Counted from the first letter of the stretch, positions 1 to 8,720 are shown. The stretch: DNA of 64,000 nt from Pelagibius sp. Alg239-R121 (GCF_947331435.1 NZ_CAMZOF010000001.1:124001-188000); one strand, 5' to 3'. Translations and numbers: made by a program. Notes: generated by a model from the sequence alone, not told the origin.

Positions 1-1
1 G

Positions 2-190
2 CGCTTTCCGGGCGGTCAAGTCATGCGCCTTAGCGCCGTGGATGTTCACCACGATTGCTTTCGCTTCACCTGGACTATGCAGCTGGGCGAAGGGAAACAA
101 CTGCCAGAAAGTATCGATTTCGGCAGGCTCGCGGAAGATGGGCGCATCGCTGAGATTGTTGGGTTTTTCGGATTGATCGGCGGCGAGTGA
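2..190 (+). CDS. C-terminal end of an NTF2/SnoaL-like protein (5' truncated by window)
   Basis: An open frame enters from the left edge and stops at TGA 188-190, giving the last 62 residues. The visible part alternates beta-strand-like segments (FRFTWTM) with the pattern DFGRLAEDGRIAEIVGFFG near the end. That pattern is typical of the last strands of the SnoaL-like / nuclear-transport-factor-2 fold, a small cone-shaped domain used by many hydrolases, isomerases and ligand-binding proteins. The start and the active-site half lie outside the window, so no reaction can be named. The family call is pattern recognition from a short fragment. Confidence 0.6.
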   Translation, partial: RFPGGQVMRLSAVDVHHDCFRFTWTMQLGEGKQLPESIDFGRLAEDGRIAEIVGFFGLIGGE

Positions 191-360
191 ACCGGTGATT
201 TCAGCGCGTGAACGACATATCCTATTAGGTTAGTACTGCTAATCCAATTCGTTACCAAGTTTAACTTTTTTACTCGTCCGACTCACCATAAATCTGAAGA
301 CAACAGCGGCCTCGGATGTCCCGATGGCCTTTCGCACTTCAGATTCAAAGGAACAGAGCA

Positions 361-1197
361 ATGGACCTGCTACGGATTTCAGCCTTTTCGGAACATGGCA
401 ATGGCGGCAACCCGGCCGGCGTCGCCTTCGTAGAGACCATGCCGACCGAAGCGGAGATGCTGAAGACCGCTGCCGAGGTGGGCTATTCGGAAACCGCTTT
501 CCTCACCCAGACCGACAAGGGTTGGCGCGTTCGCTACTTCGCGCCGGAAACCGAGGTGCCCTTCTGCGGTCACGCCACCATCGCAAGCGGCGCGGCATTG
601 GGTGCGCGCTTTGGGGCCGGCACCTACGCGCTGGAGCTCAATGATGCCAACATCACCGTCGACGCGGAGCAAACCGGCAGCAACGGTTGGGGCGCAGCCC
701 TGCAGTCGCCCGAAACCTGGTCCAAATCCGCGCCCGAAGACCTGACCAAACCGGTTCTCGCCGCTTTCGGTCTCAACCAGGATGACTTGGACCCACGCCT
801 GCCTCTGCGTATCGCCAACGCCGGTGCCTCCCACCTGGTCATCGGCCTGGCCAGCCGGGCAACTCTCGCCGGGATGAGTTATCCCTTCGATGAGGTCAAA
901 GCCATCATGGCCGACGCCGGCCTGACCACCATCAGCCTGATCTGGGCCGAAAACGACAGCCGCTTCCATGCCCGCAACCCCTTTGCGGTCGGCGGCGTCT
1001 ACGAAGATCCGGCTACCGGGGCGGCAGCCGCCGCTTTCGGCGGCTATCTGCGCGATATCGGCTGGCTCAAGGACGGCGGCACCATCGAGATCCTGCAGGG
1101 TCAGGACATGGGTGCGCCCTCTGCACTAATGGTCAAGATTAGCCCGACTAAAGGAGAGAGCGTACGGGTATCAGGCGGCACGCATGTGATTGAATGA
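361..1197 (+). CDS. PhzF family isomerase/epimerase
   Basis: A 278-residue protein of the PhzF / diaminopimelate-epimerase-fold family. The N-terminus (ISAFSEHGNGGNPAGV) has the family's conserved GNPA(G/A)V element. FCGHATIASG around residue 70 and the late EDPATGAAAAAFGGYL segment are the two glycine-rich loops that form the active site between the pseudo-symmetric halves. In phenazine makers PhzF isomerises trans-2,3-dihydro-3-hydroxyanthranilate; outside such operons the substrate is usually unknown, and no phenazine genes are visible here. I chose ATG 361 because AAGGA lies 8-12 bases upstream. An earlier in-frame codon at 316 would add 15 residues with no family similarity. It stands alone and converges on the pyruvate carboxylase gene. 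Confidence 0.9.
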   Translation: MDLLRISAFSEHGNGGNPAGVAFVETMPTEAEMLKTAAEVGYSETAFLTQTDKGWRVRYFAPETEVPFCGHATIASGAALGARFGAGTYALELNDANITVDAEQTGSNGWGAALQSPETWSKSAPEDLTKPVLAAFGLNQDDLDPRLPLRIANAGASHLVIGLASRATLAGMSYPFDEVKAIMADAGLTTISLIWAENDSRFHARNPFAVGGVYEDPATGAAAAAFGGYLRDIGWLKDGGTIEILQGQDMGAPSALMVKISPTKGESVRVSGGTHVIE

Positions 1198-1233
1198 ATG
1201 GGAATGAGCTGCGCATAAAGTTCAGCACAGCCC

Positions 1234-4200
1234 TCACCCCGCCTCGATCACCACCACCAGATCATGCGGCTCTACGCGAGTGCCCGCCGGAGCGACGACC
1301 TCAATCACTTTACCGCTCACCTCCGCGTAAACCGCCGTCTCCATCTTCATGGCTTCGATGGTGAAGAGGCGGTCGCCCTGTTCGACGGCATTGCCCGGTG
1401 AGGCAGAGACAGAAACGATCAGGCCGGGCATGGGCGCGCCGATCTGGCCGGGGTCGTTTTCGTCGGCCTTACGGTGCGTACGTGCGTTGGCGGCGAGCTG
1501 TCTGTCGGTAACCTTGACCGTACGTGGCTGGCCGTTGAGCTCGAAAAAGACCGTACGTTCACCGTCATCATTGGCATCGCTGGTGGCCTGATAGCGGATG
1601 ATCAGGGTTTTGCCGCGTTCGATATCGACACCAATCTCCTCGCCATGTTCCAGGCCGTAGAAAAAGGCGGGGGTCGGGAGGATTGCGACGTTACCGAAGC
1701 TGCGGCGGTGCTTGGCGTATTCCTCAAAGACGCTCGGATACATCAGATAAGAAGCCAGATCCCGGTCGCCGACCTTGCGGCGCAGCTTTCGCTCGATCTC
1801 GGCGCGTTCCTGCTCCAGGTCCAATTCCGGCACCACGGAGCCCGGACGCACGGTGATCGGCGTCTCGCCCTTAAGGATCTTGTCCTGCAGCGCCTTGGGA
1901 AAGCCACCCGGCGGCTGCCCCAGGTCGCCGCGGAACATCTCGATTACGGACTCGGGGAAGGCGACATCGTGGTTGGGATCCTGGACCTCGGCGGGGGTCA
2001 GATCGTTGGTTACCATGAACAGCGCCATGTCGCCGACCACCTTCGAAGAGGGCGTAACTTTGACGATGTCGCCGAACATTTCATTGACCGCAGTGTAGGC
2101 TGCGGCGACTTCGGGCCAGTGGGCTTCAAGACCCATTGAGCGCGCCTGCTGACGCAGGTTGGTATACTGACCGCCGGGCATGCCATGCTCGAATACACCC
2201 GCCGAGCCGGAGCGCATATCGCTCTCAAAGGCCTGGTAATAACGCCGGACGCCGTCCCAGTAGTTCGCGGTCGAACGCAGAGCCACCCGATCCAGGCCCG
2301 GATCCCGCGGCTGACCGCTCAGGGCCTCGACGATCGAACCCAGGTTGGGCTGTGAGGTCAGGCCGCTCATGGAATCCATTGCAGCATCGGCAGCATCCAC
2401 ACCGGCTTCTGCAGCCGCAAGAACCGAAGCACCGGCAATACCACTGGTATCGTGCGTGTGGAAATGGATCGGCAAGCCGACCTCTTGCTTCAGTGCGCCG
2501 ATCAGCTCACGCGCAGCAACCGGTTTGCAAAGACCCGCCATGTCTTTGACCGAAATGACGTGAGCGCCGGCCGCTTCGAGCTGCTTCGCCATATCGATAT
2601 AGTATTTGAGGTCGTATTTGGTCCGGCTCGGATCGGTTATGTCGCCAGTATAACAGATCGCGGCCTCGCAGATCTTGCCGGTTTCGATCACAGCATCCAT
2701 TGCGACACGCATGTTCTCGACCCAGTTCAGAGAATCGAAGACCCGGAAGATATCGACACCTGCGTCGGCAGACTGCTGTACGAAAAAGCGCACCACATTG
2801 TCAGGGTAGTTCTTGTAGCCAACACCGTTGGAACCGCGCAGCAGCATCTGGAACAGGATGTTTGGAATTCGTTCGCGCAGTTCGGACAGACGCTCCCAGG
2901 GATCCTCCTTCAAGAAGCGCATGGCAACATCGAATGTCGCGCCACCCCAGCATTCGAGCGAAAAGAGCTGCGGCAGGGAACGTGAATAGTGCTCGGCGAT
3001 CGCCAGCATGTCATGGCTGCGCATACGTGTCGCGAAGAGCGACTGATGGGCGTCCCGGAAGGTCGTATCTGTAACCAACAGCTGTTTCTGCTCCAGCATC
3101 CATTTGGACAGGCCCTCGGCGCCAAGCTCATCGAGCAGATCGCGACTGCCTTTGGGCACTTCATCGACGTCCGACGTGGTGGTGACGAGGATCTTGGTTG
3201 CAGGAAGCTGAGGCTCTGGCATAGGCCCGGGCAGCGGGCGCCCCTCAACCTCGGGATTGCCGTTGATCAGGACATCGCCTATGAACGAAAGCAGACGGGT
3301 CGCCCGATCGCGGCGAGGATGTACTTCGAAGAGCTCCGGCGTCTGATCGATGAACCGCGTCGTATAGTCTCCGGCAACAAAACTCGAGTGGCCGATCAGG
3401 GTTTCCAGAAAGAACAGGTTGGTCGCCACACCGCGAATCCGGAACTCGCGCAGAGCCCGGTCCATGCGATTGACGGTTTCTTCAGGCGTCGGCGCCCAGG
3501 CTGTCACCTTTTCCAGCAGCGAATCGTAAAACGGCGTGATCAATGCGCCGGAATAGGCTGTGCCGCCGTCCAGGCGAATGCCGAAGCCGTTGGCACCGCG
3601 ATAGTTGGTGATGCGCCCATAGTCGGGGATAAAGTTGTTCTGTGGATCCTCGGTCGTGACCCGGCACTGTAGGGCGTGACCGTTGAGCTGAATGTCTTCC
3701 TGTGACGGAACACCGCTCTCCGGCGCACCAATCTTCGCACCCTGAGCGATGCGGATCTGTGCCTTGACCAGATCGACGCCGGTAACCTCTTCGGTCACGG
3801 TATGCTCGACCTGGATCCGTGGGTTTACCTCGATAAAGTAAGTCTCGGCGCTGTCCACATCGTAGAGGAATTCGACCGTCCCAGCGTTCTGGTAGCCCGC
3901 TGCACGGGCCAGCTTTACCGCGGACTGACAGAGTTTTTGACGTTGCGCCTCGTCGAAGTAGGGGGCCGGAGCACGCTCGACGACCTTTTGATTGCGTCGC
4001 TGCATGGTGCAGTCGCGCTCGTAGAGGTGCACGATGTTGCCGTGCAGGTCGCCCAGCACCTGAACTTCAACATGACGCGCCCGTCGTACAAGTTTCTCGA
4101 GGAACACTTCGTCCCGGCCAAAAGCAGCCCTGGCTTCGCGTTGGCCGGCTGCGACCTGTTCGAAGAGCTCATCCGCGGTTTCGATGATCCGCATGCCGCG

Positions 4201-4731
4201 GCCGCCACCGCCCCAACTGGCTTTCAGCATCACGGGATAACCGACCTTCTCGGCCAAGGCCGCGATTTCGGCTTTGTCGTTGGGCAGCGGACCGGTCGCC
4301 GGCATGACCGGTACGCCGGCAGCTTCGGCCATCTGACGGGCCTCGACTTTACTGCCGAAGCTGCGCATCACGTCCGGCGACGGACCGATAAAGGTAATAC
4401 CGGCACGACGGCAGGCGTCGGCAAAGTCAGGGTTCTCAGACAAAAAGCCGTAGCCGGGGTGAATGGCATCGACTTTGGCTTCCTTGGCAACCCGAAGAAT
4501 TTCGTCGATTGCGAGGTAGGCCTGAACAGGCTCACGACCCTTACCGATCAAATAGCTCTCGTCCGACTTGAAACGATGCAGAGCGAAGCGGTCTTCGTGG
4601 GAATAGACGGCAACAGTGCGAATGCCCAGTTCACTGGCGGCACGCAGCACGCGAATCGCAATCTCACTTCGGTTTGCAACCAGGAGCTTCCGAAAACCCT
4701 TATGACCGCTTTTACCCTGTGCTCCCGGCAT
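1234..4731 (-). CDS. pyc: Pyruvate carboxylase
   Basis: Full-length 1165-residue anaplerotic enzyme that makes oxaloacetate from pyruvate, bicarbonate and ATP in the cytosol. Domains in order: biotin carboxylase (about residues 12-465) beginning FRKLLVANRSEIAIRV and carrying the glycine-rich ATP-grasp loop KASWGGGGRGMR; the carboxyltransferase TIM barrel from about 545 with TFRDAHQSL and the metal-binding HFHTHDTSG; the PC_OADA region; and a C-terminal biotinyl domain whose EAMKMET places the biotinylated lysine at about residue 1129. All parts are present and uninterrupted. The ATG at 4731 is preceded by CAGGAG at about 9 bases. It stands alone, convergent with the PhzF gene. Large antisense open frames across it are shadows. 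Confidence 0.98.
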   Translation of the reverse strand: MPGAQGKSGHKGFRKLLVANRSEIAIRVLRAASELGIRTVAVYSHEDRFALHRFKSDESYLIGKGREPVQAYLAIDEILRVAKEAKVDAIHPGYGFLSENPDFADACRRAGITFIGPSPDVMRSFGSKVEARQMAEAAGVPVMPATGPLPNDKAEIAALAEKVGYPVMLKASWGGGGRGMRIIETADELFEQVAAGQREARAAFGRDEVFLEKLVRRARHVEVQVLGDLHGNIVHLYERDCTMQRRNQKVVERAPAPYFDEAQRQKLCQSAVKLARAAGYQNAGTVEFLYDVDSAETYFIEVNPRIQVEHTVTEEVTGVDLVKAQIRIAQGAKIGAPESGVPSQEDIQLNGHALQCRVTTEDPQNNFIPDYGRITNYRGANGFGIRLDGGTAYSGALITPFYDSLLEKVTAWAPTPEETVNRMDRALREFRIRGVATNLFFLETLIGHSSFVAGDYTTRFIDQTPELFEVHPRRDRATRLLSFIGDVLINGNPEVEGRPLPGPMPEPQLPATKILVTTTSDVDEVPKGSRDLLDELGAEGLSKWMLEQKQLLVTDTTFRDAHQSLFATRMRSHDMLAIAEHYSRSLPQLFSLECWGGATFDVAMRFLKEDPWERLSELRERIPNILFQMLLRGSNGVGYKNYPDNVVRFFVQQSADAGVDIFRVFDSLNWVENMRVAMDAVIETGKICEAAICYTGDITDPSRTKYDLKYYIDMAKQLEAAGAHVISVKDMAGLCKPVAARELIGALKQEVGLPIHFHTHDTSGIAGASVLAAAEAGVDAADAAMDSMSGLTSQPNLGSIVEALSGQPRDPGLDRVALRSTANYWDGVRRYYQAFESDMRSGSAGVFEHGMPGGQYTNLRQQARSMGLEAHWPEVAAAYTAVNEMFGDIVKVTPSSKVVGDMALFMVTNDLTPAEVQDPNHDVAFPESVIEMFRGDLGQPPGGFPKALQDKILKGETPITVRPGSVVPELDLEQERAEIERKLRRKVGDRDLASYLMYPSVFEEYAKHRRSFGNVAILPTPAFFYGLEHGEEIGVDIERGKTLIIRYQATSDANDDGERTVFFELNGQPRTVKVTDRQLAANARTHRKADENDPGQIGAPMPGLIVSVSASPGNAVEQGDRLFTIEAMKMETAVYAEVSGKVIEVVAPAGTRVEPHDLVVVIEAG

Positions 4732-4888
4732 GCCTGCACTCCTGTCTTTTCATCTATTCGCCTTAGATTGGCGTCCCATTTTTTCGCCGTTCTCATGACG
4801 GCGCCCCTTGAGTTCGATCGCTTCACTCCTCCCCCGAGCGAAACGTGAATCAGCCACAGCCTGATTAATTTAGAGTGCGATTCACGTC

Positions 4889-4916
4889 CTTGATTACTTC
4901 AATCAAGAACGATCGC
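4889..4916. repeat. Dispersed palindromic repeat, copy 1
   Basis: The 19-base core CTTGATTACTTCAATCAAG is a near-perfect inverted repeat with a 3-5 base centre, followed by the flank AACGATCGC. The same core plus flank recurs near 6779-6806, 7457-7480 and 19230-19257. See the other repeat entries for the comparison. Confidence 0.7.
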
Positions 4917-5195
4917 GCTCTATATGCCCCAGCGCCCTCTGCGACTCCAGGAATTCGGTTGACCAAACGTCTGTTTTGCCAGCTTTAGAGGGCCAAATGA
5001 CTGCATGACCGAGAGTCCGAAGGGGATCAAGCGCGTTAATCGCGTTGTAATCTTCGAACCAACCTGACTCTCGAGTCTTTTGTCCACCCAGCCAGATCGC
5101 TTTATCTCTCCGCCTGGAGTCGCGCCGCCCCAGCACTGGATTGATCAGCTTGGTCTGGAACCTTTTGGGGGAAGCGGTTAGTGTTCAGAGCTTGC

Positions 5196-5224
5196 TGTGA
5201 AAGGTAGGTTCTACGCCTTTCACA
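5196..5224. repeat. Perfect 9-bp inverted repeat upstream of the cupin anti-sigma-like gene
   Basis: TGTGAAAGG (5196-5204) and CCTTTCACA (5216-5224) pair perfectly around an 11-base loop, about 70 bases before the downstream start codon. It could be an operator or an RNA hairpin. There is no T-tract on either side, so a terminator is unlikely. Confidence 0.45.
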
Positions 5225-5294
5225 ACCTGGGTCGGCGAGGACTCACCACGGCAAGCTTCGGTTCTCTTTTTGCGCAAGGTTCGACTCAGGTTCG

Positions 5295-6131
5295 ATGAAC
5301 CACAAAGAAGTACAGATGATGGCTGCGGAGTTCGTGCTCGGAACGCTGAACCGGGCCATGCTGCTGCAGTTCAAGGACGAACTGACCAATAATCCGGCAT
5401 TGCGTGAAGCCGTTAAAGATTGGGAGCGCCGCCTGGGCGTTGAACGCACGGGCGTCGCATGCCAGCCCAAAGCGCAGAGCGATTTGAAAACAGCGCGACA
5501 ACCTTCCATACAAGGTGCAGGCGGCGACCAGGAAAACGGGAAAACTGCCGCTACTGACGTTGCGGTGCCGGTCAACAATCTGGAAGAAGCTGCCTCACCT
5601 CCAATTGTCGAAGCTGTTCGCAGTGAACCCCAAACCGGACTAAGGGCGTCCGAGACTGGTCCTGAAGCGGAAAAATCAGAGGCCGAACCTGAGGCCGAAC
5701 AGTGGGTCGAACCGACGCAACCTCAATCGGTGAAGGCAGAATCTGCAGAATCTACTGAATCGCAGGCCCCTGCAGATAAGGCGACCCGCGAAAATCCACT
5801 TGTACTGCGCGCGGAAGAAGGCGAATGGGAAGCCTTGGCACCACGGGTCTACAAAAAACTCCTGAACCGCGACGATAGTTTTAACCGGCAGAGTTATCTG
5901 CTGCGAATGATCCCGGGCGGCCGGATACAACCCCAGCGCCGGGGCGGCATTGAAGAAGTTTACATTCTGGAGGGCCGGCTCTCGATCGGTGAGAACTCAC
6001 TTGGCCCAGGTGACTTCCACGCCTTTCCGGCGAAGAGCTTCGTCCCCGAATTCACAGCGTCGAGCGACAGCCTCATCCTGGTCCGCGGACATATCGCCGA
6101 ACGGATTCCAGATCCTGCGGGCACGGCTTGA
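5295..6131 (+). CDS. ChrR/RskA-like orphan anti-sigma factor with degenerate cupin
   Basis: A 278-residue soluble protein. Residues 8-45 (MAAEFVLGTLNRAML, then NNPALREAVKDWERRLG) match the start of anti-sigma proteins of the RskA/ChrR type, where this helix bundle binds an ECF sigma factor. Residues 50-155 are a Glu/Ala/Gln-rich linker. Residues 160-270 form a ChrR-type cupin (GGIEEVYILEGRLSIGEN, then GPGDFHAFPAKS). Cupins of this group normally coordinate Zn through an HxH pair before the glutamate; here the place reads IQPQRRGGIEE, so the histidines are missing. There is no sigma-factor gene beside it, unlike the usual sigma/anti-sigma operon. I infer an anti-sigma or scaffold protein that no longer senses through bound metal. 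The start is the first ATG and its ribosome site is weak. Confidence 0.65.
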   Translation: MNHKEVQMMAAEFVLGTLNRAMLLQFKDELTNNPALREAVKDWERRLGVERTGVACQPKAQSDLKTARQPSIQGAGGDQENGKTAATDVAVPVNNLEEAASPPIVEAVRSEPQTGLRASETGPEAEKSEAEPEAEQWVEPTQPQSVKAESAESTESQAPADKATRENPLVLRAEEGEWEALAPRVYKKLLNRDDSFNRQSYLLRMIPGGRIQPQRRGGIEEVYILEGRLSIGENSLGPGDFHAFPAKSFVPEFTASSDSLILVRGHIAERIPDPAGTA

Positions 6132-6302
6132 TTTTTTCAGATTTATACGCAAGCACTTGACTTTTGGCACCTTTTGCCACTAGACCGGAATGTTGGTTAA
6201 CCATATTCACTCAAGACTAGTGCCGGATATAACCGTCAGTTCGTTTACGTCTTGGTCATAAACTGCTGCGAGACTGTTCGAGCTGAACAACGGCAATTGA
6301 GG

Positions 6303-6632
6303 ATGAAATACGTGTCGATACTGCCTATCGGACATCTCGCGTTTACCAAGGCCGATATCAACGTGCTCGTCGAGGCGGGCAACACTTTGGTGGACGACCG
6401 TTTGGCCGGATCCTGCGTTCCGGTCGAAATCGACAACGGCGAGGTTGTCGTCGCTATCCTGGACCAGGACGACGAATATCTCCTCTGCGCGTTCGGAAAA
6501 GACCACGGTTGGTACTGCGCTTACGATTCGGAATGGTCTGTGATTGCCCGCAGCCAGTTTATCCAGGACGTTATGGATGTGCTGCCTGGTGTAGCGGCAA
6601 ACGACCGAAGGTCGGCAGCCAACGCCGCCTGA
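6303..6632 (+). CDS. Hypothetical protein, about 109 residues
   Basis: Not recognised. A small cytosolic acidic protein without signal peptide or membrane segments: a beta-like start (KYVSILPIGHLAFTKADINVL), several acidic stretches (LDQDDEYLL) and a short basic tail. Start choice is uncertain. ATG 6303 overlaps its own GAGG, whereas GTG 6312 sits 8 bases after GAGGA and would give 106 residues; a TTG at 6252 is also in frame but lacks a ribosome site. Codon use resembles neighbouring genes, so it is likely real. It follows the cupin gene after a 170-base gap and is probably transcribed separately. Confidence 0.6.
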   Translation: MKYVSILPIGHLAFTKADINVLVEAGNTLVDDRLAGSCVPVEIDNGEVVVAILDQDDEYLLCAFGKDHGWYCAYDSEWSVIARSQFIQDVMDVLPGVAANDRRSAANAA

Positions 6633-6719
6633 GCACTCGCCTCAAACCTGATCAAGTTTCCCTCTGCGTCCACCGATCCACGAAGTGCGTCCGGATCGGG
6701 CGGGCGGCAGAAACCGAAA

Positions 6720-6746
6720 GACGGCGGCCCCGAAAGGGCCGCCGTC
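6720..6746. terminator. Strong GC hairpin, possible bidirectional terminator
   Basis: GACGGCGGCCC and GGGCCGCCGTC pair perfectly over 11 bp around the loop CGAAA. The minus-strand side runs into TTTCGGTTTCTG, which is T-rich; the plus-strand side is only weakly T-rich. It lies between the hypothetical gene (plus) and the small lipoprotein gene (minus), both of which point towards it. That placement fits a shared terminator. Confidence 0.6.
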
Positions 6747-6778
6747 AATTCGCTCAGATAGGTCTTTCCCGCTGAAGC

Positions 6779-6806
6779 GCGATCGTTCTTGATCGAAGCG
6801 ATCAAG
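6779..6806. repeat. Dispersed palindromic repeat, copy 2
   Basis: The left flank GCGATCGTT (6779-6787) joins the core CTTGATCGAAGCGATCAAG (6788-6806), a perfect 8-bp inverted repeat around AAG. The bases after it (AGGATG, then CTTCAACTC) resemble the right side of the copy at 14317. Confidence 0.75.
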
Positions 6807-6953
6807 AGGATGAACACCCTTCAACTCATCATGACAGAGCCCGGTTCGCGCTTTTCGCTTTAACAGCGAAAAGCAATCAGACTCTCGATCAAACTCTCCA
6901 CCTCAATTGTTTCCAATTAGAGGCAGTTTGATCTGACCCCGATGACGGGCTCC

Positions 6954-7118
6954 CTACTCCTTGGGAACCGCCGGATCCTGGGACGATTGGGCGTCAGGCA
7001 CCTGCTCAAGAGCCGGTACTTCACTCTGCTGTTGCTGCGAGGGATCATCGCAAGCAGCAACCGCTGCACCCAAAGCAAACACCGCAAGGATTGGCGCAAA
7101 TCGCTTCACTTCAAACAT
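6954..7118 (-). CDS. Small lipoprotein, 54 residues
   Basis: A very short minus-strand gene. ATG 7116-7118 has GGAGG 8 bases upstream and the frame ends at TAG 6954. The product starts with a basic residue pair, a hydrophobic stretch (FAPILAVFALGAAV) and the lipobox VAAC, so it should be cleaved and acylated at Cys22. The mature part is 33 residues, rich in Gln, Ser, Glu and Pro (SQQQQSEVPALEQV) with no fold. Many alphaproteobacteria have such entericidin-like or spacer lipoproteins. Asp follows the acylated Cys, which in Lol-sorting systems can signal inner-membrane retention, although this rule is best supported in enterobacteria. The strong ribosome site and perfect lipobox make the gene credible despite its size; the function is unknown. 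Confidence 0.75.
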   Translation of the reverse strand: MFEVKRFAPILAVFALGAAVAACDDPSQQQQSEVPALEQVPDAQSSQDPAVPKE

Positions 7119-7466
7119 TTCAGTAACCTCCATAACAATACACCATCGTTATGAATCGGATATTTGAGTCGGTAAAGTGACATTCAATCGTTTTTTACAT
7201 TGTTTCTTTTATGTCACAGAATGTCATTTATTTGACATCCATTAATCACTGCGCGATCACAGAAGCATGTCTCTGTGATGACTTGTTGTTGGACAGTGAA
7301 CGCCATCCGCCTAACTTCATATATCTCGCGCGTTACTTATTCGGCACTTGTTTGCTCGCCAACCCGCGTCCCCGGAGTCCGACAATTTTCACTGCCTCAA
7401 TAAAAAATATGAGCCAGTCTCTGCTATGACACTTTGGAGGGCGGGTGAATTTCTAAATCGCTTCGA
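7119..7466. other. AT-rich intergenic region
   Basis: A 348-base gap between two minus-strand genes: the small lipoprotein and the upstream MFS gene. The right-hand part should contain the lipoprotein promoter, but no convincing -35/-10 pair stands out. A 72-codon plus-strand frame (7211-7429) has no ribosome site and no family pattern, and I did not accept it. Confidence 0.45.
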
Positions 7467-7480
7467 TCAAGAACGATCGC
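7457..7480. repeat. Dispersed palindromic repeat, copy 3
   Basis: AATCGCTTCGATCAAG followed by AACGATCGC repeats the core and right flank of the family. It overlaps the last codons and the stop of the MFS gene (stop at 7467), so the repeat supplies the protein's final residues (DRS). Confidence 0.7.
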
Positions 7481-8720
7481 TTTTCAGCGGCTTCATGTCC
7501 TTGGCCGTGGCGTAGATCAAAGACGCCAACAACAAAGCGGCGGCGATCGATGCAAAGCCCAGACGATATCCCTGTTCATTCGACAATCCATTGCGATTAC
7601 TGATCTCCAGCACGATGCCGAAGCCGCTTTGCATCAGCGGAATGCCGGCCACCGAAACCAGAGTCAGTAAGGTCGAGGCCCGGCCGACGAAATGATCCCC
7701 AAAAAGTGACCGATTATGTGCGGCCAGAGGCAGGTAGAACTGCTGGCAGAACGTCATGAGGACCAAACAGGCGATTGCCGCAACAAGTGGAACCTGTGGC
7801 CAGATCGCAAGCAGAGAGAGGCTGCAGAACGACAGGCAGGCGCAGCCGAGAATCACACCTTTACGCGTTCCGAAACGGCGGTCCAACGGACCCACAACCA
7901 GTCCCGCAACACTGGTCGACAGAAAAAGGGCGAAAAGGATCATACCGGTTTGAGTTCGTGTGAGGCCGTGTATCTCCTGAAAGTAAGGACCACCCCAGAG
8001 TCCAGCGATAGCCGTAATGGGCGCAAAGGTGACCAGACCCAGGGCCAAGATCTTGTAAAAATCCCGATTACCGAAGATCTCACGGTAACCGTACAGGGTT
8101 TCCTTGATCGAACTGGGGCGGGCCTGGCTTTCGCGATACTCGGGCGGTGCATCCCGGATCGTTAGATACCCGAGCAGAGACACTGCCAAGATGAGCAGGC
8201 CCACAGCGGCGAAATTTGCGCGCCAACCGAAAAGTCCGATGGCTTCGGCAAGCGGATAAGTCCCCGTCAATCCGCCAATCCCGCCGATCGCAACCATTAG
8301 GCCTGACAGTGTGGCGAATCTGTCCTGAGGATACCATCTGGTAAAAAGGAGATAAGCCCCGGCCGTGAGGGACGCAAATCCAACACCCAACATGATGCGC
8401 GCGGCCAGGAGCCACTGGACGTCGTCGGCCTGGGAAAAAAGCAGGCTGCCAAATCCAGACACGGCAAGAGATAGCGGAACGACCCGTCGAACGCCGTAGC
8501 GATCCAACGCAATGCCCGCCGGCACCTGCATAATCACCGTGGCAATAAACATCGCGCCGATTACGCCACCCAGCGCTGTCGGCGTCAGCTCAAGTTCTTC
8601 AGTCAGAACCGGCGATATGATCCCGCCGGCCGCACGATGAAACTGCGCGACACTGAAAGTCATGGCACTGAAGAGGACGATCCAGATCCGAGCCAAAGGC
8701 GAAACAGATGAAAAGATCAA
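7467..8720 (-). CDS. Major facilitator superfamily transporter
   Basis: A 417-residue polytopic inner-membrane protein with about 12 hydrophobic segments in two halves of six. The loop after helix 2 (GIALDRYGVRRVVPLS) is the family's conserved DRxGRR signature, and the equivalent loop between helices 8 and 9 reads GPLDRRFGTRKG. Glycine-rich helices such as GGVIGAMFIATVIMQVPAG near residues 50-70 are typical of the nitrate/sugar-phosphate/aromatic-acid branches, but the substrate cannot be read from sequence. It starts at TTG 8720 with GAGAG upstream. No in-frame ATG exists before helix 1. Its last codons are supplied by a copy of the dispersed repeat. No regulator or enzyme is adjacent. Confidence 0.85.
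   Translation of the reverse strand: MIFSSVSPLARIWIVLFSAMTFSVAQFHRAAGGIISPVLTEELELTPTALGGVIGAMFIATVIMQVPAGIALDRYGVRRVVPLSLAVSGFGSLLFSQADDVQWLLAARIMLGVGFASLTAGAYLLFTRWYPQDRFATLSGLMVAIGGIGGLTGTYPLAEAIGLFGWRANFAAVGLLILAVSLLGYLTIRDAPPEYRESQARPSSIKETLYGYREIFGNRDFYKILALGLVTFAPITAIAGLWGGPYFQEIHGLTRTQTGMILFALFLSTSVAGLVVGPLDRRFGTRKGVILGCACLSFCSLSLLAIWPQVPLVAAIACLVLMTFCQQFYLPLAAHNRSLFGDHFVGRASTLLTLVSVAGIPLMQSGFGIVLEISNRNGLSNEQGYRLGFASIAAALLLASLIYATAKDMKPLKSDRS

Larger units (their letters stand above)
4732..5294. other. Intergenic region with palindromic repeat and hairpin
   Basis: A 563-base gap between the divergent pyruvate carboxylase and cupin anti-sigma genes. It holds one copy of the dispersed CTTGATCG-type palindrome (4889-4916) and a perfect 9-bp hairpin, TGTGAAAGG/CCTTTCACA (5196-5224). 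A 77-codon minus-strand frame (4903-5136) contains FEDYN...LG, faintly like the end of an IS3-family transposase. It has no ribosome site, and its stop codon lies inside the repeat. No gene is supported. Confidence 0.5.
6633..6953. other. Intergenic stretch with two hairpins and a repeat
   Basis: A 321-base gap with no supportable gene. It holds a strong 11-bp hairpin (6720-6746), a repeat copy (6779-6806) and a second perfect 10-bp hairpin, GCTTTTCGCT/AGCGAAAAGC (6850-6874). Near 6930 it contains GATCTGACCCC, which resembles the AGACCTGACCCC sequence found at 52947. Confidence 0.5.

Noticed and set aside
3802-4848. 348-codon plus-strand frame antisense to pyruvate carboxylase
   Set aside because: Pyruvate carboxylase is unmistakable on the other strand. 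The antisense product has no recognisable motif.
4903-5136. Possible IS3-type transposase remnant on the minus strand
   Set aside because: Only FEDYN followed by LG resembles the family. There are no terminal repeats and no ribosome site, and the frame ends within a repeat copy.
7211-7429. 72-codon plus-strand frame in the gap before the MFS gene
   Set aside because: No ribosome site, no signal peptide or family pattern, and irregular codon use.
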